Origin: Variovorax sp. 770b2
Lineage (GTDB): Bacteria > Pseudomonadota > Gammaproteobacteria > Burkholderiales > Burkholderiaceae_C
Direction of reading: 5' to 3'
Length of the DNA: 64,000 bases
Assembly (NCBI RefSeq): GCF_900115685.1
Contig: NZ_FOXJ01000007.1
Location: 248,001-312,000, forward strand
The translations under genes were made by a program, and so were the position numbers. Below, piece after piece: positions 7,752-16,335 of this stretch; position 1 is the first letter of the stretch; the number at the start of each line of letters is the position of its first letter. The notes below the pieces were generated by a model. The model searched no databases, was not told the origin of the DNA, and saw only the letters and a list, made by a program, of their open reading frames with translations.

Positions 7752-8808
7752 TCTGGTCTACCTTCACAAGACGAAATTTTCCCTGCGACTGCTCGAGGAT
7801 TTCATCGAAATAGTTGGAGTTCATTACGAACACAAGCGCGTCCGCAGGCAAGGCCTCCAGCGCAGCGTGCGGCGAGACGATGCGCAGACCGGTACCCGCC
7901 ATGTACCGGTTCTGCTTGACGGGATTGATGTCGACCGCCATCGCCAACCCGATGTCCGTACCGCGCAGGTGATGCGCAAAGATAACGCCTTTGGACGATG
8001 CTCCCCAGATGGCCTTCGGCCCCGGGGTGGCGCGGGCAAGGACCTTGCTGGCTTCCACGCCCGACAGGAAATCGGCGGGCAGTTCGACTCGGTCGCTGGC
8101 ATCCGCCACGGGAGCGCGCAACGTTGCCAAGTCCGCCACCACGTACAGATACTGGCCGCCGAAGACGTGCCCCTGTTCATGGATGCGTCCGAACATCCGC
8201 TGGAAATCGGACGCGCGAAAGTAATTGACGTGCTCGTAGAAGATATCGAACCACGCGTGGCGCGCACAGATCCAGTCGAAGCACGGGACCTCGATATAGA
8301 TCGAGCCCCGCCCGCCATTTGCCGCGGCGATGGCGCGAAGAAAACTCAACGGATCCTGGATGTGCTCGAGCACATGGCGCAAAACCAGGGCATCGGCTGA
8401 AAGACCAAGGGCCGGGGAAAATGCCGCCTTGACGACGTGGGAGCTGTCGCCCTCGTAGGCGGGATCGATGCCCGTTGCTTCATAGCCGGCCTCCCGCAGA
8501 TAGTTCAGAAAGTAGCCCTTGCCGCAGCCGACCTCGATCACCGTGCGTCCCTTGAAGTGCCGCCCGATGATGGAGAGAACGCTCTGCAGATGCTCGCGAA
8601 AGACGGCGGAGTGCGCCTGCTCGTTCTGGTAGTCCGCATCGTAGGCGAGCAACGATGGATCGAAGGCCACGTTGGACACCAGCCCGCTCATGTTGTCCTG
8701 GGCAAGCGTCATGTCACCTCTGGGCGACGCCCGACCGGCCGATGCGGAACCATAGACACGGTTCTGGAGTACCGGCAGTCGCTCGATGTGCAACAACTCG
8801 CGCTGCAT
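7735..8808 (-). CDS. C-methyltransferase-like SAM enzyme with degenerate zinc region
   Basis: This 357-residue protein has the SAM motif VIEVGCGKGYFLNYL near residue 92, a YEHVNYF segment that aligns with the YHEHFSY active site of sugar C-methyltransferases, and the C-terminal AIWGASSKGVIFAHHL block of the Methyltransf_14 domain. The N-terminal 50 residues resemble the zinc-binding region of that family, but the expected cysteines are absent. It could be a C-methyltransferase that has lost zinc or a methyltransferase with another target. Its start overlaps the stop of the upstream SDR by one base (ATGA-type), so it is co-translated in the dTDP-sugar operon. Confidence 0.75.
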   Translation of the reverse strand: MQRELLHIERLPVLQNRVYGSASAGRASPRGDMTLAQDNMSGLVSNVAFDPSLLAYDADYQNEQAHSAVFREHLQSVLSIIGRHFKGRTVIEVGCGKGYFLNYLREAGYEATGIDPAYEGDSSHVVKAAFSPALGLSADALVLRHVLEHIQDPLSFLRAIAAANGGRGSIYIEVPCFDWICARHAWFDIFYEHVNYFRASDFQRMFGRIHEQGHVFGGQYLYVVADLATLRAPVADASDRVELPADFLSGVEASKVLARATPGPKAIWGASSKGVIFAHHLRGTDIGLAMAVDINPVKQNRYMAGTGLRIVSPHAALEALPADALVFVMNSNYFDEILEQSQGKFRLVKVDQNDIRS

Positions 8809-9653
8809 CAGTTGGCCCTCAAGAGTTGTTCAAGCTTGGCATTTCGCCCCCAGAATGCCATCGGTTCGTAGGCTGGGTACGGGAAGTGCCCCAGCACGAG
8901 CCTGGCCTGGATCCGATGAGCCTCCCGCCATTCCTCGACAAGGGAACGAACCGATCGGGGTTCGCCGGAGCACACATTGACGACGCCGGCCCCGGGCGCC
9001 TGTTTGGCCAAGGCCACGAGATAGCCCGCCACATCGCGCACATGCAGATAGTCACGCAGTTGCTCACCACCGGACATGCGGAACTCGGCGTCGCCGCGCT
9101 GGCCGGCCGCAATCAACTGGCTGTACAGCGAGGTGGGCGCCTGCCCCTCTCCATGCATGTAGAACAGCCTTGCCCACGTCAGGGCGAGGCCGGTGTCGCC
9201 AGCCAGAAACTCAAGCTCACGGCGCAATGCATCCTTGGCAAAGCCATAGGGATTGCGGGGATCGGTTGGCAGGGACTCATCGAGTTCGCCGGCTTGCATG
9301 CCGTATTCGAAACAGGTGCCAGCGCATACCAAGGATCGCAGGCCGGTGGTGGCAAGAAGACGAAGAAACCTGTACTGCTCGCCAAGATGAGTCTCGAAGT
9401 GATGCCGCGACTGATAGTTCGGCAAGCCGCTCCACGCCAGATGAATCAACACGTCGGGCTCGCCGAGCATCTCGTAGACATTGGCCGGTGGCAGGGCCAG
9501 ATCGATGGAGACATGCGCTACGCCTTTGGGCAGCCACGACAGATCTCGCGCTTGATGCGACACCGCAACAACCCGCTCCTCGGCCGTCGCCGCAAGCAGA
9601 CCCAGCACATGCCGGCCAATGAATCCACTGGCGCCAGTGACTGCGATCTTCAT
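8808..9653 (-). CDS. NAD-dependent epimerase/dehydratase, putative dTDP-sugar 4-ketoreductase
   Basis: This 281-residue extended SDR begins MKIAVTGASGFIGRHVLGLL with TGxxGxxG at residues 6-13. The start ATG at 9653 overlaps the stop of the C-methyltransferase gene as ATGA; a longer frame exists but would intrude on that gene. The canonical Tyr of YxxxK appears as NPYGFAKDAL near residue 130. Length and context fit a 4-ketoreductase acting after C-methylation of a dTDP-4-keto-6-deoxyhexose. A 4-epimerase or RmlD-like reductase is also possible. It lies between the two C-methyltransferase-like genes, which suggests that all three act on one sugar. Confidence 0.78.
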   Translation of the reverse strand: MKIAVTGASGFIGRHVLGLLAATAEERVVAVSHQARDLSWLPKGVAHVSIDLALPPANVYEMLGEPDVLIHLAWSGLPNYQSRHHFETHLGEQYRFLRLLATTGLRSLVCAGTCFEYGMQAGELDESLPTDPRNPYGFAKDALRRELEFLAGDTGLALTWARLFYMHGEGQAPTSLYSQLIAAGQRGDAEFRMSGGEQLRDYLHVRDVAGYLVALAKQAPGAGVVNVCSGEPRSVRSLVEEWREAHRIQARLVLGHFPYPAYEPMAFWGRNAKLEQLLRAN

Positions 9654-10876
9654 GAGACCTGGATCTCGGGAACCGCGCAGACGAACTGGCCGCCCCAATC
9701 ACGGACATAAGAAAGCTGGCTCATCACCTCCGCCTTGAGGTTCCACGGCAGGATCAGCACGTAGTCGGGCTTCTCGCGTTTCAGCCGCTCTTCGTCAACG
9801 ATCGGAACCCGACTCCCTGGAAGATAAAGCCCCTGCTTGGAAGGGTTGCGGTCCACGACCCAGGGCAAAAGCCCCGTACGCACGCCGGCATAGTTGAGCA
9901 AGGTATTGCCCTTTGCGGCCGCGCCATATGCGCCGACGCGTTTGCCCGCCCGCCTGGCCTCGACCAGGAACACCATCAGACCATCGCGGATGTCGTCGGC
10001 ACGGGCCTGGAAGTCGGCGTAGTAAGCGGGTGTCTCCACGCCGGCTTCCGCCTCGATGCGAAGAAGCCGCTCAACGCTCTCTTGCTTGGGGCGGTCTCCG
10101 GTGTCGAGCCGCTGCGCATAAATGCGCAGGCTCCCCCCGTGCGTGCCGAGCTGCGCGACGTCAAAGATGCCAAGACCATTTGCCTCGAACAGCCGGCGCA
10201 CAGTCGCCAGCGAAAGATAGGAAAAGTGCTCGTGATAGATCGTGTCGAACTGACACTCCGCAATCAATTGCATCAGATGCGGAAACTCGAAAGTAGCCAC
10301 GCCTTGCGGCTTCAGCAGCTTCGCGAAACCGGCAACGAAGTCATTGACGTCCGGCACATGCGCCAGCACATTGTTGGCCACCGTCAGGTCGGCCGCCCAA
10401 CCTTCGGCTACAAGCTCCTTCGCGAGCGCCACGCCAAAGAATTTCTCGACGATTTCCAGTCCTTTGGCTCGTGCAGCACGCGCGGTGCTGGCTGTCGGTT
10501 CGACGCCCAAGCATGGAATTCCTGCTTCCTTGACATACTGAAGCAAATAGCCATCGTTCGCCGCAATTTCAACAACTCGAGACGCCGAGGACAATGCAAA
10601 GCGCTTCACCATGTCGCCGACATAGCGTTGACTGTGTGCAAGCCAACTTGTCGAATAGGAGCTGAAATATGCATAGTCGCTGGAAAACAGTTCTGCATAG
10701 TGTGCATAGTCATCTGTTTGAATCAGCCAGCAATTCGTGCAGGTCAATATGCGCAGCGGATACCATTTTTCAGGCGCAGTCAACTGCGACACGCGCAGAT
10801 ATGCATTGGATGGCGGAGATGTTCCCAGATCCATCAACTGAAGCGAAAGCTCAGAATCGCAATGGCGGCATTTCAT
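9650..10876 (-). CDS. NDP-hexose C-methyltransferase (zinc-binding, TylC3/NovU type)
   Basis: This 408-residue protein has the full domain order of deoxysugar C-methyltransferases. An N-terminal zinc site uses Cys3, Cys6, Cys46 and Cys49. A SAM domain follows with VVEIAANDGYLLQYV near residue 107. The active-site motif YHEHFSYLS is near residue 210, and a C-terminal domain contains YGAAAKGNTLLNY. Known relatives add a methyl group at C3 of dTDP-3- or 4-keto-6-deoxyhexoses (mycarose, noviose, virenose pathways). ATG 10876 is chosen because it directly precedes the Cys motif and lies one base after the upstream stop. Confidence 0.9.
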   Translation of the reverse strand: MKCRHCDSELSLQLMDLGTSPPSNAYLRVSQLTAPEKWYPLRILTCTNCWLIQTDDYAHYAELFSSDYAYFSSYSTSWLAHSQRYVGDMVKRFALSSASRVVEIAANDGYLLQYVKEAGIPCLGVEPTASTARAARAKGLEIVEKFFGVALAKELVAEGWAADLTVANNVLAHVPDVNDFVAGFAKLLKPQGVATFEFPHLMQLIAECQFDTIYHEHFSYLSLATVRRLFEANGLGIFDVAQLGTHGGSLRIYAQRLDTGDRPKQESVERLLRIEAEAGVETPAYYADFQARADDIRDGLMVFLVEARRAGKRVGAYGAAAKGNTLLNYAGVRTGLLPWVVDRNPSKQGLYLPGSRVPIVDEERLKREKPDYVLILPWNLKAEVMSQLSYVRDWGGQFVCAVPEIQVS

Positions 10877-10877
10877 T

Positions 10878-11444
10878 TCAGAGACCTTCGAAATCGTTCG
10901 TGAGATAAGGGCAAGCCATATCCCGCGGTGACAACTCGGCAAACTCCAGCGGCCAGGCAATATTGAGTGCCGGATCGGCGGGGTGTAGTCCGCCTTCGGC
11001 TGACGGAACGTATGGCGCCGAATGGAGATATAACAACTGAGCGTTGTCCGTCAGGGTTTGAAAACCATGGGCGAATCCTTGAGGGATCAGCAGGCTACGC
11101 GCATTTTCGGCTGAAAGAATTTCAGCATGCCATTGAAGAAACGTCGATGAGCCCTTGCGCAAATCGACTGCAACGTCGAAAACCTCTCCTTGAAGACAAC
11201 TTACAAATTTGTCTTCCGAATGAGGTTGGAATTGAAAATGCATGCCACGCACTGACCCGCTTTGCCGCGTCAACGTATGATTAATTTGTGCGACTGGCAA
11301 GATAAAACCCGATGGGCCAATTTCTTCGGCACAAAAGAATCGACTGAAAAATCCACGCGAATCCTCGATTCGTGGTCGTTGCACAACGCAAAGTCCTTCG
11401 AGATCCGTTTTGCGAACAAGGAATTTAGCCACATCAAATGCCAT
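10878..11444 (-). CDS. RmlC-family dTDP-4-dehydro-6-deoxyhexose 3- or 3,5-epimerase (paralog)
   Basis: This 188-residue protein, read from ATG 11444, is a cupin of the RmlC family with GSVRGMHFQ (catalytic His69) and a tyrosine at residue 139. The usual LYKTT context is LYLHS here, so it is clearly divergent from the rfbC copy at 6435-6983. In antibiotic sugar pathways such paralogs act as monofunctional epimerases next to C-methyltransferases. It lies one base from the C-methyltransferase gene. A frame open to 11525 allows a longer N-terminus, but residues before Met28 do not look like the family. It is lower in GC than its neighbours. Confidence 0.8.
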   Translation of the reverse strand: MAFDVAKFLVRKTDLEGLCVVQRPRIEDSRGFFSRFFCAEEIGPSGFILPVAQINHTLTRQSGSVRGMHFQFQPHSEDKFVSCLQGEVFDVAVDLRKGSSTFLQWHAEILSAENARSLLIPQGFAHGFQTLTDNAQLLYLHSAPYVPSAEGGLHPADPALNIAWPLEFAELSPRDMACPYLTNDFEGL

Positions 11445-11545
11445 TTTCTGCTGAATAGTATTTACAAAACCTGTAAACCTGCCTTGCCGTGACTTGCAAC
11501 TTTTTATCGTTCTCGTCGACAACAAGCCTGCAGGCGGTCAAAGCA
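11445..11545 (-). promoter_or_regulatory. Gap with inverted repeat and possible internal promoter
   Basis: This 101-base AT-rich gap is the only sizeable break in the minus-strand sugar block. It holds a perfect inverted repeat TTTACA-AAACC-TGTAAA at 11461-11477. On the minus strand, TTGCAA followed 17 bases later by TTACAG resembles a sigma70 promoter that would drive the rfbC paralog and downstream genes. Both are sequence observations only; no regulator is assigned. Confidence 0.3.
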
Positions 11546-13051
11546 CTAGGCGGCAGTGGGCGGCTTTCGGAGCAAGCCGAATACTTTGCGCAAGACCCGC
11601 CTTGGCACATAGCGCAGCGAGGCAGCGTGGCGTGCCTCGTTCAATTGATGCGCCAGTTGAGTGCACTCCTCTTGCAAGGCCTGTACCTGCGCATTCGCCT
11701 CAACGACGTTGGCTGCATCGCGCGTGGCTTCTCGCCGCACTTGCACGACCTCCCGTTCTGCGCGTGCGAGCTTTTCCTGTTCCGACCAAACGAGAGCGCG
11801 CATCTCAATCAACGCCGGCACATCAAAGGAAACCTCGTCGGTACCGACGCCCACCAGCGAGGCGGCAAACCTGACCGCGTCCGAGACATTCTGAATATCG
11901 AAAGCCGCAGCATCGAGGCTCAACGTAGAGCCATCAAAACCGAAACGAGGAGGGCGGAAAGTATGCAAAGGCGCAGGCGGAAAGCTGGGGGCTTCATGAT
12001 CGAACCACTCCAGCAGTTCCGGACTGTCCGCAATCGATGCGCGAATGACCTGACGCACACGTTCCCGATCCTCGGGGTCTGTATCCGGGATCGCTCCAAG
12101 ACAGCGCTCGGTGAACAGCTTGCGGTCGAACACCAAGGCGTCATCGTGTGGAAAGAGCGCCTCCTTGGCGTGCAGAAACGAATCTGCGATGTGCACAGGC
12201 CCCAGGATCATCTTGTCGGGAACCCGCGGATGATGAACATAGCCAAACGCCTCGTTCAACGTCGAAAAGTCGCTGGCCACGGCCGTCTTCTTTTCATTCA
12301 TCAGCGTCGCCACGCCATTGCTCGCATGAGACAGCCCGGCGAGATTCATCGGCACGCTGACCGACAGGTATGTTCCCGCGAGATAGCCAAAGCCAAAGGC
12401 CGAATAGATGTCCGGGTAGATGTTCAGAAAGACGCGTCCGACCGCCGCGCGGTGCTGCTCGATCAGGTCCCGGTGAATTGCCGAACTGTAGATCATCGGC
12501 AGCGAGTCGGTCCCTGCCTCGAACCGCATGACCTTGCCGATCTGCGCTCGTCCATCGATTTCTGTGACGGCACGAAAAAAGGGAACGATGAGCAGATTTG
12601 CCTCGCCCTCGACACCGATCGTCGGCCACGTATAAATGCCGCGTTGCCATCGGATGGCTTTCGCGCCGGTGCGCGATGCGAGACGGTCCAGCTCGCGCAA
12701 TGCGTAAGGCATGAGGCCATCGTCATCACCCAGCACCGTGACATATTCGCCCTGCGCTTCGTTCAGGCCGCGCTCCCAGTTGGCACTCATCGCAAGAGGC
12801 CGATCGGAAGGAACATGCCGGATTCTGGGCGAATTCGCGGCCTTGACGATTGCGGCCACCTCTGCCGCCGCAACAGGATCGCTGTTGTCGCAGACGATGA
12901 TTTCGTAGTCCTCGAAATCCTGTTCGAGACAAGTCGCCAATGCATGGCGCAAGGTTTCGGGGCGATTGCGCGTTGGAACGACGACACTGAATCGTGGCCG
13001 CACCGTGCTGCTTGCCGAGTGCGCTCCCGAGGGGATCTGCGCTTCGCTCAA
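11546..13051 (-). CDS. Glycosyltransferase family 2 with C-terminal coiled coil
   Basis: This 501-residue protein has an N-terminal GT-A domain: FSVVVPTRNRPETL near residue 20, IIVCDNSDP near residue 52 and VTVLGDDDGLMP near residue 100, where the DDD acts as the metal-binding motif. The last 90 residues form a charged heptad-rich stretch that looks like a coiled coil and end in a basic tail. The start is taken as TTG 13051, which overlaps the rfbA stop (TTGA); longer frames would run inside rfbA. It probably adds one of the dTDP-sugars made by the neighbouring enzymes. Donor and acceptor cannot be deduced. Confidence 0.8.
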   Translation of the reverse strand: MSEAQIPSGAHSASSTVRPRFSVVVPTRNRPETLRHALATCLEQDFEDYEIIVCDNSDPVAAAEVAAIVKAANSPRIRHVPSDRPLAMSANWERGLNEAQGEYVTVLGDDDGLMPYALRELDRLASRTGAKAIRWQRGIYTWPTIGVEGEANLLIVPFFRAVTEIDGRAQIGKVMRFEAGTDSLPMIYSSAIHRDLIEQHRAAVGRVFLNIYPDIYSAFGFGYLAGTYLSVSVPMNLAGLSHASNGVATLMNEKKTAVASDFSTLNEAFGYVHHPRVPDKMILGPVHIADSFLHAKEALFPHDDALVFDRKLFTERCLGAIPDTDPEDRERVRQVIRASIADSPELLEWFDHEAPSFPPAPLHTFRPPRFGFDGSTLSLDAAAFDIQNVSDAVRFAASLVGVGTDEVSFDVPALIEMRALVWSEQEKLARAEREVVQVRREATRDAANVVEANAQVQALQEECTQLAHQLNEARHAASLRYVPRRVLRKVFGLLRKPPTAA

Positions 13052-13944
13052 GAACGCACCTCGTCGTTCAGCAGGTGCTCGAGGTACTTGCCGTAACCGC
13101 TCTTTTCCAGCGGCGCGGCGAGCTTGGACAACTGCTCGGTCGTGATGAACCCATTGCGCCACGCGATTTCTTCAGGACAAGCGATCTTCAGCCCCTGCCG
13201 ATGCTCCAGCGTGGCGATGAACTGCCCGGCTTCCAGCAGGCTGTCGTGCGTGCCGGTATCGAGCCACGCATAGCCGCGCTGCATGATCTGCACGTTCAGC
13301 TGGTCCAGATCGAGGTACGCCTGGTTGACCGCGGTGATTTCCAGTTCGCCGCGCGCGCTGGGCTTCACGGCTTTGGCGATGTCCACGACCTGGTTGTCGT
13401 AGAAGTAGAGGCCCGTGACCGCGTAGCTGCTCTTCGGCTTGAGCGGCTTCTCTTCGATGCTGCTCGCCCTGCCCTTGGCATCGAAGGCCACCACGCCGTA
13501 GCGCTCGGGGTCGTGCACGTGGTACGCGAACACGGTGGCGCCCGAGGTCTTGGCGTCCGCATCGGCCAGCAGGTGGGCGAAGTCGTGGCCATAGAAGATG
13601 TTGTCCCCCAACACCAACGCACTCGGATCGTTCCCCACGAACTTGTCCCCGATGATGAACGCCTGCGCCAACCCATCCGGACTCGGCTGCACCGCGTACT
13701 GCAGGTTGATGCCCCACTGGCTGCCGTCACCCAGCAGTTGCTGGAAGCGCGGCGTGTCCTGCGGCGTGCTGATGATCAGGATGTCGCGCATGCCGCCCAG
13801 CATCAGCGTGCTCAGCGGGTAGTAGATCATCGGCTTGTCGTACACCGGCAGCAGCTGCTTGCTGAGCGCCAGCGTCGCGGGGTGCAGACGGGTGCCCGAG
13901 CCACCGGCGAGGATGATGCCTTTGCGTTGCGTCGTTTGGGTCAT
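13048..13944 (-). CDS. rfbA: Glucose-1-phosphate thymidylyltransferase
   Basis: This 298-residue protein is RmlA/RfbA, which joins glucose-1-phosphate and dTTP to give dTDP-glucose. It has the nucleotidyltransferase signature GIILAGGSGTRLHPAT at the start, KQLLPVYDKPMIYYPL near residue 28 and LVLGDNIFYG near residue 105. Length is typical. It lies 46 bases after rfbD and overlaps the glycosyltransferase start. It supplies the activated sugar for both rhamnose and the presumed C-methyl sugar. Confidence 0.96.
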   Translation of the reverse strand: MTQTTQRKGIILAGGSGTRLHPATLALSKQLLPVYDKPMIYYPLSTLMLGGMRDILIISTPQDTPRFQQLLGDGSQWGINLQYAVQPSPDGLAQAFIIGDKFVGNDPSALVLGDNIFYGHDFAHLLADADAKTSGATVFAYHVHDPERYGVVAFDAKGRASSIEEKPLKPKSSYAVTGLYFYDNQVVDIAKAVKPSARGELEITAVNQAYLDLDQLNVQIMQRGYAWLDTGTHDSLLEAGQFIATLEHRQGLKIACPEEIAWRNGFITTEQLSKLAAPLEKSGYGKYLEHLLNDEVRS

Positions 13945-13990
13945 GGGTGTTCGTGTCTCTCGTCTTGCTCTGCGGGTGCCAGAAGGTTTC

Positions 13991-14881
13991 TCAGAAGGTT
14001 TCGCGCAACATGCGGGCGACGCCGGACTGCCACTCGGGCAGCACGAGGCCGAAGGTCGATTGCAGTTTCGTGGTGTCCAGGCGCGAGTTGTGCGGACGCG
14101 TGGCCGGCGTCGGGAACGCGGTGGTGGGCACGGGCTCGACCGCTTCCGGGCCGGCCTTGAGCTCGACGCCCGCCGCCTTCGCCTGCTCGATCACGAAACG
14201 CGCATAGCCGTGCCACGTGGTCACACCGCCGGCCACCGCGTGGTAGAGCCCGGCCTTGGACGGGTCCTGCAGCGTCGCGCGAATGGCGTGCGCGGTGATG
14301 TCGGCCAGCAGCTCGGCGCCGGTGGGTGCGCCGAACTGGTCGTCGATGACGATCAGCTTGTCGCGCTCCTTGGCGATGCGCAGCATGGTCTTGGCGAAGT
14401 TGCCGCCGCGCGCGGCATAGACCCAGCTGGTGCGAAAGATCAGGTGCTTCGCGCAGTGCCGGGCCACCAGCTGCTCGCCCTCGAGCTTGGTGCTGCCGTA
14501 GACACTGAGCGGGCCGGTCGCATCGTCTTCTTTCCACGGCTTGCTGCCGCTGCCGTCGAAGACATAGTCGGTCGAGTAATGGACCATCAGCGCGCCGATC
14601 TGCTGCGCCGCTTCGGCCACCACGCCGGGCGAGGTGGCGTTGAGCTTGCGCGCGAACTCGGGCTCGCTCTCGGCCTTGTCGACCGCGGTGTGCGCGGCGG
14701 CATTGACGATGACGTCGGGCCGCACCTTCAGCACGGTCTCGGCCAGCTGCTCGGGGCGGCTGAAGTCGGCGTTGAAATCGGTGCTGTCGAAATCGAGCGC
14801 GACCAGTTCGCCCAGGGGCGCGAGGCTGCGCTGCAGTTCCCAGCCGACCTGTCCGCCCTTGCCCAGCAGCAGCAGCTTCAT
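13991..14881 (-). CDS. rfbD: dTDP-4-dehydrorhamnose reductase
   Basis: This 296-residue SDR begins MKLLLLGKGGQVGWELQRSL, the RmlD-type nucleotide-binding site. It contains VNAAAHTAVDKAE near residue 63, STDYVFDGSG near residue 103 and the YGSTKLEGE active site near residue 127. It reduces dTDP-4-keto-L-rhamnose to dTDP-L-rhamnose. ATG 14881 overlaps the rfbB stop by four bases; a longer open frame upstream is inside rfbB and was not used. The order rfbB-rfbD-rfbA is common in proteobacterial rhamnose clusters. Confidence 0.96.
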   Translation of the reverse strand: MKLLLLGKGGQVGWELQRSLAPLGELVALDFDSTDFNADFSRPEQLAETVLKVRPDVIVNAAAHTAVDKAESEPEFARKLNATSPGVVAEAAQQIGALMVHYSTDYVFDGSGSKPWKEDDATGPLSVYGSTKLEGEQLVARHCAKHLIFRTSWVYAARGGNFAKTMLRIAKERDKLIVIDDQFGAPTGAELLADITAHAIRATLQDPSKAGLYHAVAGGVTTWHGYARFVIEQAKAAGVELKAGPEAVEPVPTTAFPTPATRPHNSRLDTTKLQSTFGLVLPEWQSGVARMLRETF

Positions 14882-15966
14882 GCGGAGGCCTTTGCAGATC
14901 CGGCCGGTGCGGCGTCGTATTGCTTTTCCACCCATTCGCGGTACGCGCCGCTCTGCACATTGCGCACCCACTCGCCGTTCGCGAGATACCACTCGACCGT
15001 CTTGCGGATGCCGCTGTCGAAGGTCTCGGCGGGCTTCCAGCCGAGCTCGCGCTCGAGCTTGCGCGCGTCGATGGCGTAGCGCCGGTCGTGGCCGGGGCGG
15101 TCGGTCACGTAGGTGATCTGTTCCTTGTACGGCTTGCCGTCGGCCTTGGGGCTCATCTCGTCCAGCAGCGCGCAGACGGTGTTGACGATCTCGATGTTGG
15201 GCTTCTCGTTCCAGCCGCCCACGTTGTAGGTCTCGCCGAGCTTGCCGGCTTCCAGCACGCGGCGGATGGCGCTGCAGTGGTCCTTCACGTAGAGCCAGTC
15301 GCGCACCTGCATGCCGTCGCCGTACACGGGCAGCGGCTTGCCTGCCAGGGCGTTGACGATCATGAGCGGGATGAGCTTCTCGGGGAAATGGAACGGCCCG
15401 TAGTTGTTCGAGCAGTTGGTGGTGACCACCGGCAGGCCGTAGGTGTGGTGCCAGGCGCGCACGAGGTGGTCGCTGGCCGCCTTGCTGGCCGAGTACGGGC
15501 TGTTGGGCTCGTACTTGTTCTCCTCGGTGAAGGCCGGGTCGGTCTTGGAGAGCGAGCCGTAGACCTCGTCGGTCGATACGTGCAGGAAGCGGAAGGCCGC
15601 CTTCTGGTCGGCCGGCTGCGCGTTCCAGAAGCCGCGCACCGATTCGAGCAGGCGGAAGGTGCCCAGCACGTTGGTCTGCACGAAGTCTTCGGGGCCGTGG
15701 ATCGAGCGGTCGACGTGCGATTCCGCGGCGAAGTTCACGACGGCGCGGGGCTTGTGCTCGGCCAGCAGGCGGTCGAGCAGCGCACTGTCGCCGATGTCGC
15801 CCTGCACGAAGATGTGCTTCGGGTTGTCCTTCTGCGACGCGAGCGTCTCCAGGTTGCCCGCGTAGGTCAGTTTGTCGAGGTTCACGACCGGTTCATCGCT
15901 CTGCGCGAGCCAGTCGAGTACGAAATTGGCGCCAATGAAGCCTGCGCCGCCGGTTACCAGGATCAT
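14878..15966 (-). CDS. rfbB: dTDP-glucose 4,6-dehydratase
   Basis: This 362-residue protein is RmlB/RfbB. It has TGGAGFIGANFV at the N-terminus, the catalytic HVSTDEVYG segment near residue 130 and YSASKAASDHLVRAW near residue 158. It converts dTDP-glucose to dTDP-4-keto-6-deoxyglucose, the branch point for rhamnose and other deoxysugars. A good ribosome site (AGGGGA) lies seven bases before ATG 15966. It is the first gene of the minus-strand block. Upstream on that strand, TTTAGG and ATAATC separated by 17 bases may form the operon promoter, divergent from the dadA leader. Confidence 0.97.
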   Translation of the reverse strand: MILVTGGAGFIGANFVLDWLAQSDEPVVNLDKLTYAGNLETLASQKDNPKHIFVQGDIGDSALLDRLLAEHKPRAVVNFAAESHVDRSIHGPEDFVQTNVLGTFRLLESVRGFWNAQPADQKAAFRFLHVSTDEVYGSLSKTDPAFTEENKYEPNSPYSASKAASDHLVRAWHHTYGLPVVTTNCSNNYGPFHFPEKLIPLMIVNALAGKPLPVYGDGMQVRDWLYVKDHCSAIRRVLEAGKLGETYNVGGWNEKPNIEIVNTVCALLDEMSPKADGKPYKEQITYVTDRPGHDRRYAIDARKLERELGWKPAETFDSGIRKTVEWYLANGEWVRNVQSGAYREWVEKQYDAAPAGSAKASA

Positions 15967-16051
15967 GAGGTCCCCTGTTGTTGTCGAACGATCGCCCTCC
16001 GGCGAATGAACGGATGATTATCCCATCGGCCCAAGGGGCCTAAACCCGGGG

Positions 16052-16080
16052 TTGGCGCATCCGCGGTGCCCACCTACAAT
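16052..16080 (+). promoter_or_regulatory. Sigma70-type promoter of the glycine riboswitch-dadA transcript
   Basis: TTGGCG at 16052-16057 and TACAAT at 16075-16080 are separated by exactly 17 bases. Transcription would start near 16087, a few bases before the first glycine aptamer. The match to both consensus hexamers and its placement make it the best promoter candidate in the window. Confidence 0.7.
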
Positions 16081-16089
16081 CGCCCCACT

Positions 16090-16318
16090 GCAGGAGAGCG
16101 GGCCACCCTGGTGGCCCTACCGAAGGCGCAAACTCCCATAAACGCTCAGGTCGGCCCAACGAAGTTCTTGGTAATTTCGGCAAGGGGTCAGTACTGCACC
16201 ACATCAAACGCCGTCTGGAGAGCCATCGCACCCTGCAAAGGCGTCGCGATGCACCGAAGGAGCAAACCCGTTGCAAGGCGCAACAGAGGTGAATCTCTCA
16301 GGTACCGAGGACAGGGGG
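16090..16318 (+). promoter_or_regulatory. Tandem glycine riboswitch (two aptamers) upstream of dadA
   Basis: Two glycine-aptamer-like blocks lie in tandem. The first (about 16090-16196) has GGAGAG, a hairpin GGGCCACC-CTG-GTGGCCC, then ACCGAAGGCGCAAAC and CGCTCAGGT. The second (about 16215-16318) has GGAGAG, CACCGAAGGAGCAAAC, ATCTCTCAGGTACC and GGACAGGGGG. The second is the cleaner match. These conserved elements and the short linker of about 20 bases are the pattern of cooperative tandem glycine riboswitches. The RNA should sense glycine and control the downstream D-amino-acid dehydrogenase gene. Whether it switches transcription or translation, and in which direction, is not evident. Confidence 0.9.
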
Positions 16319-16335
16319 AGCGGCAACTTGGACGG

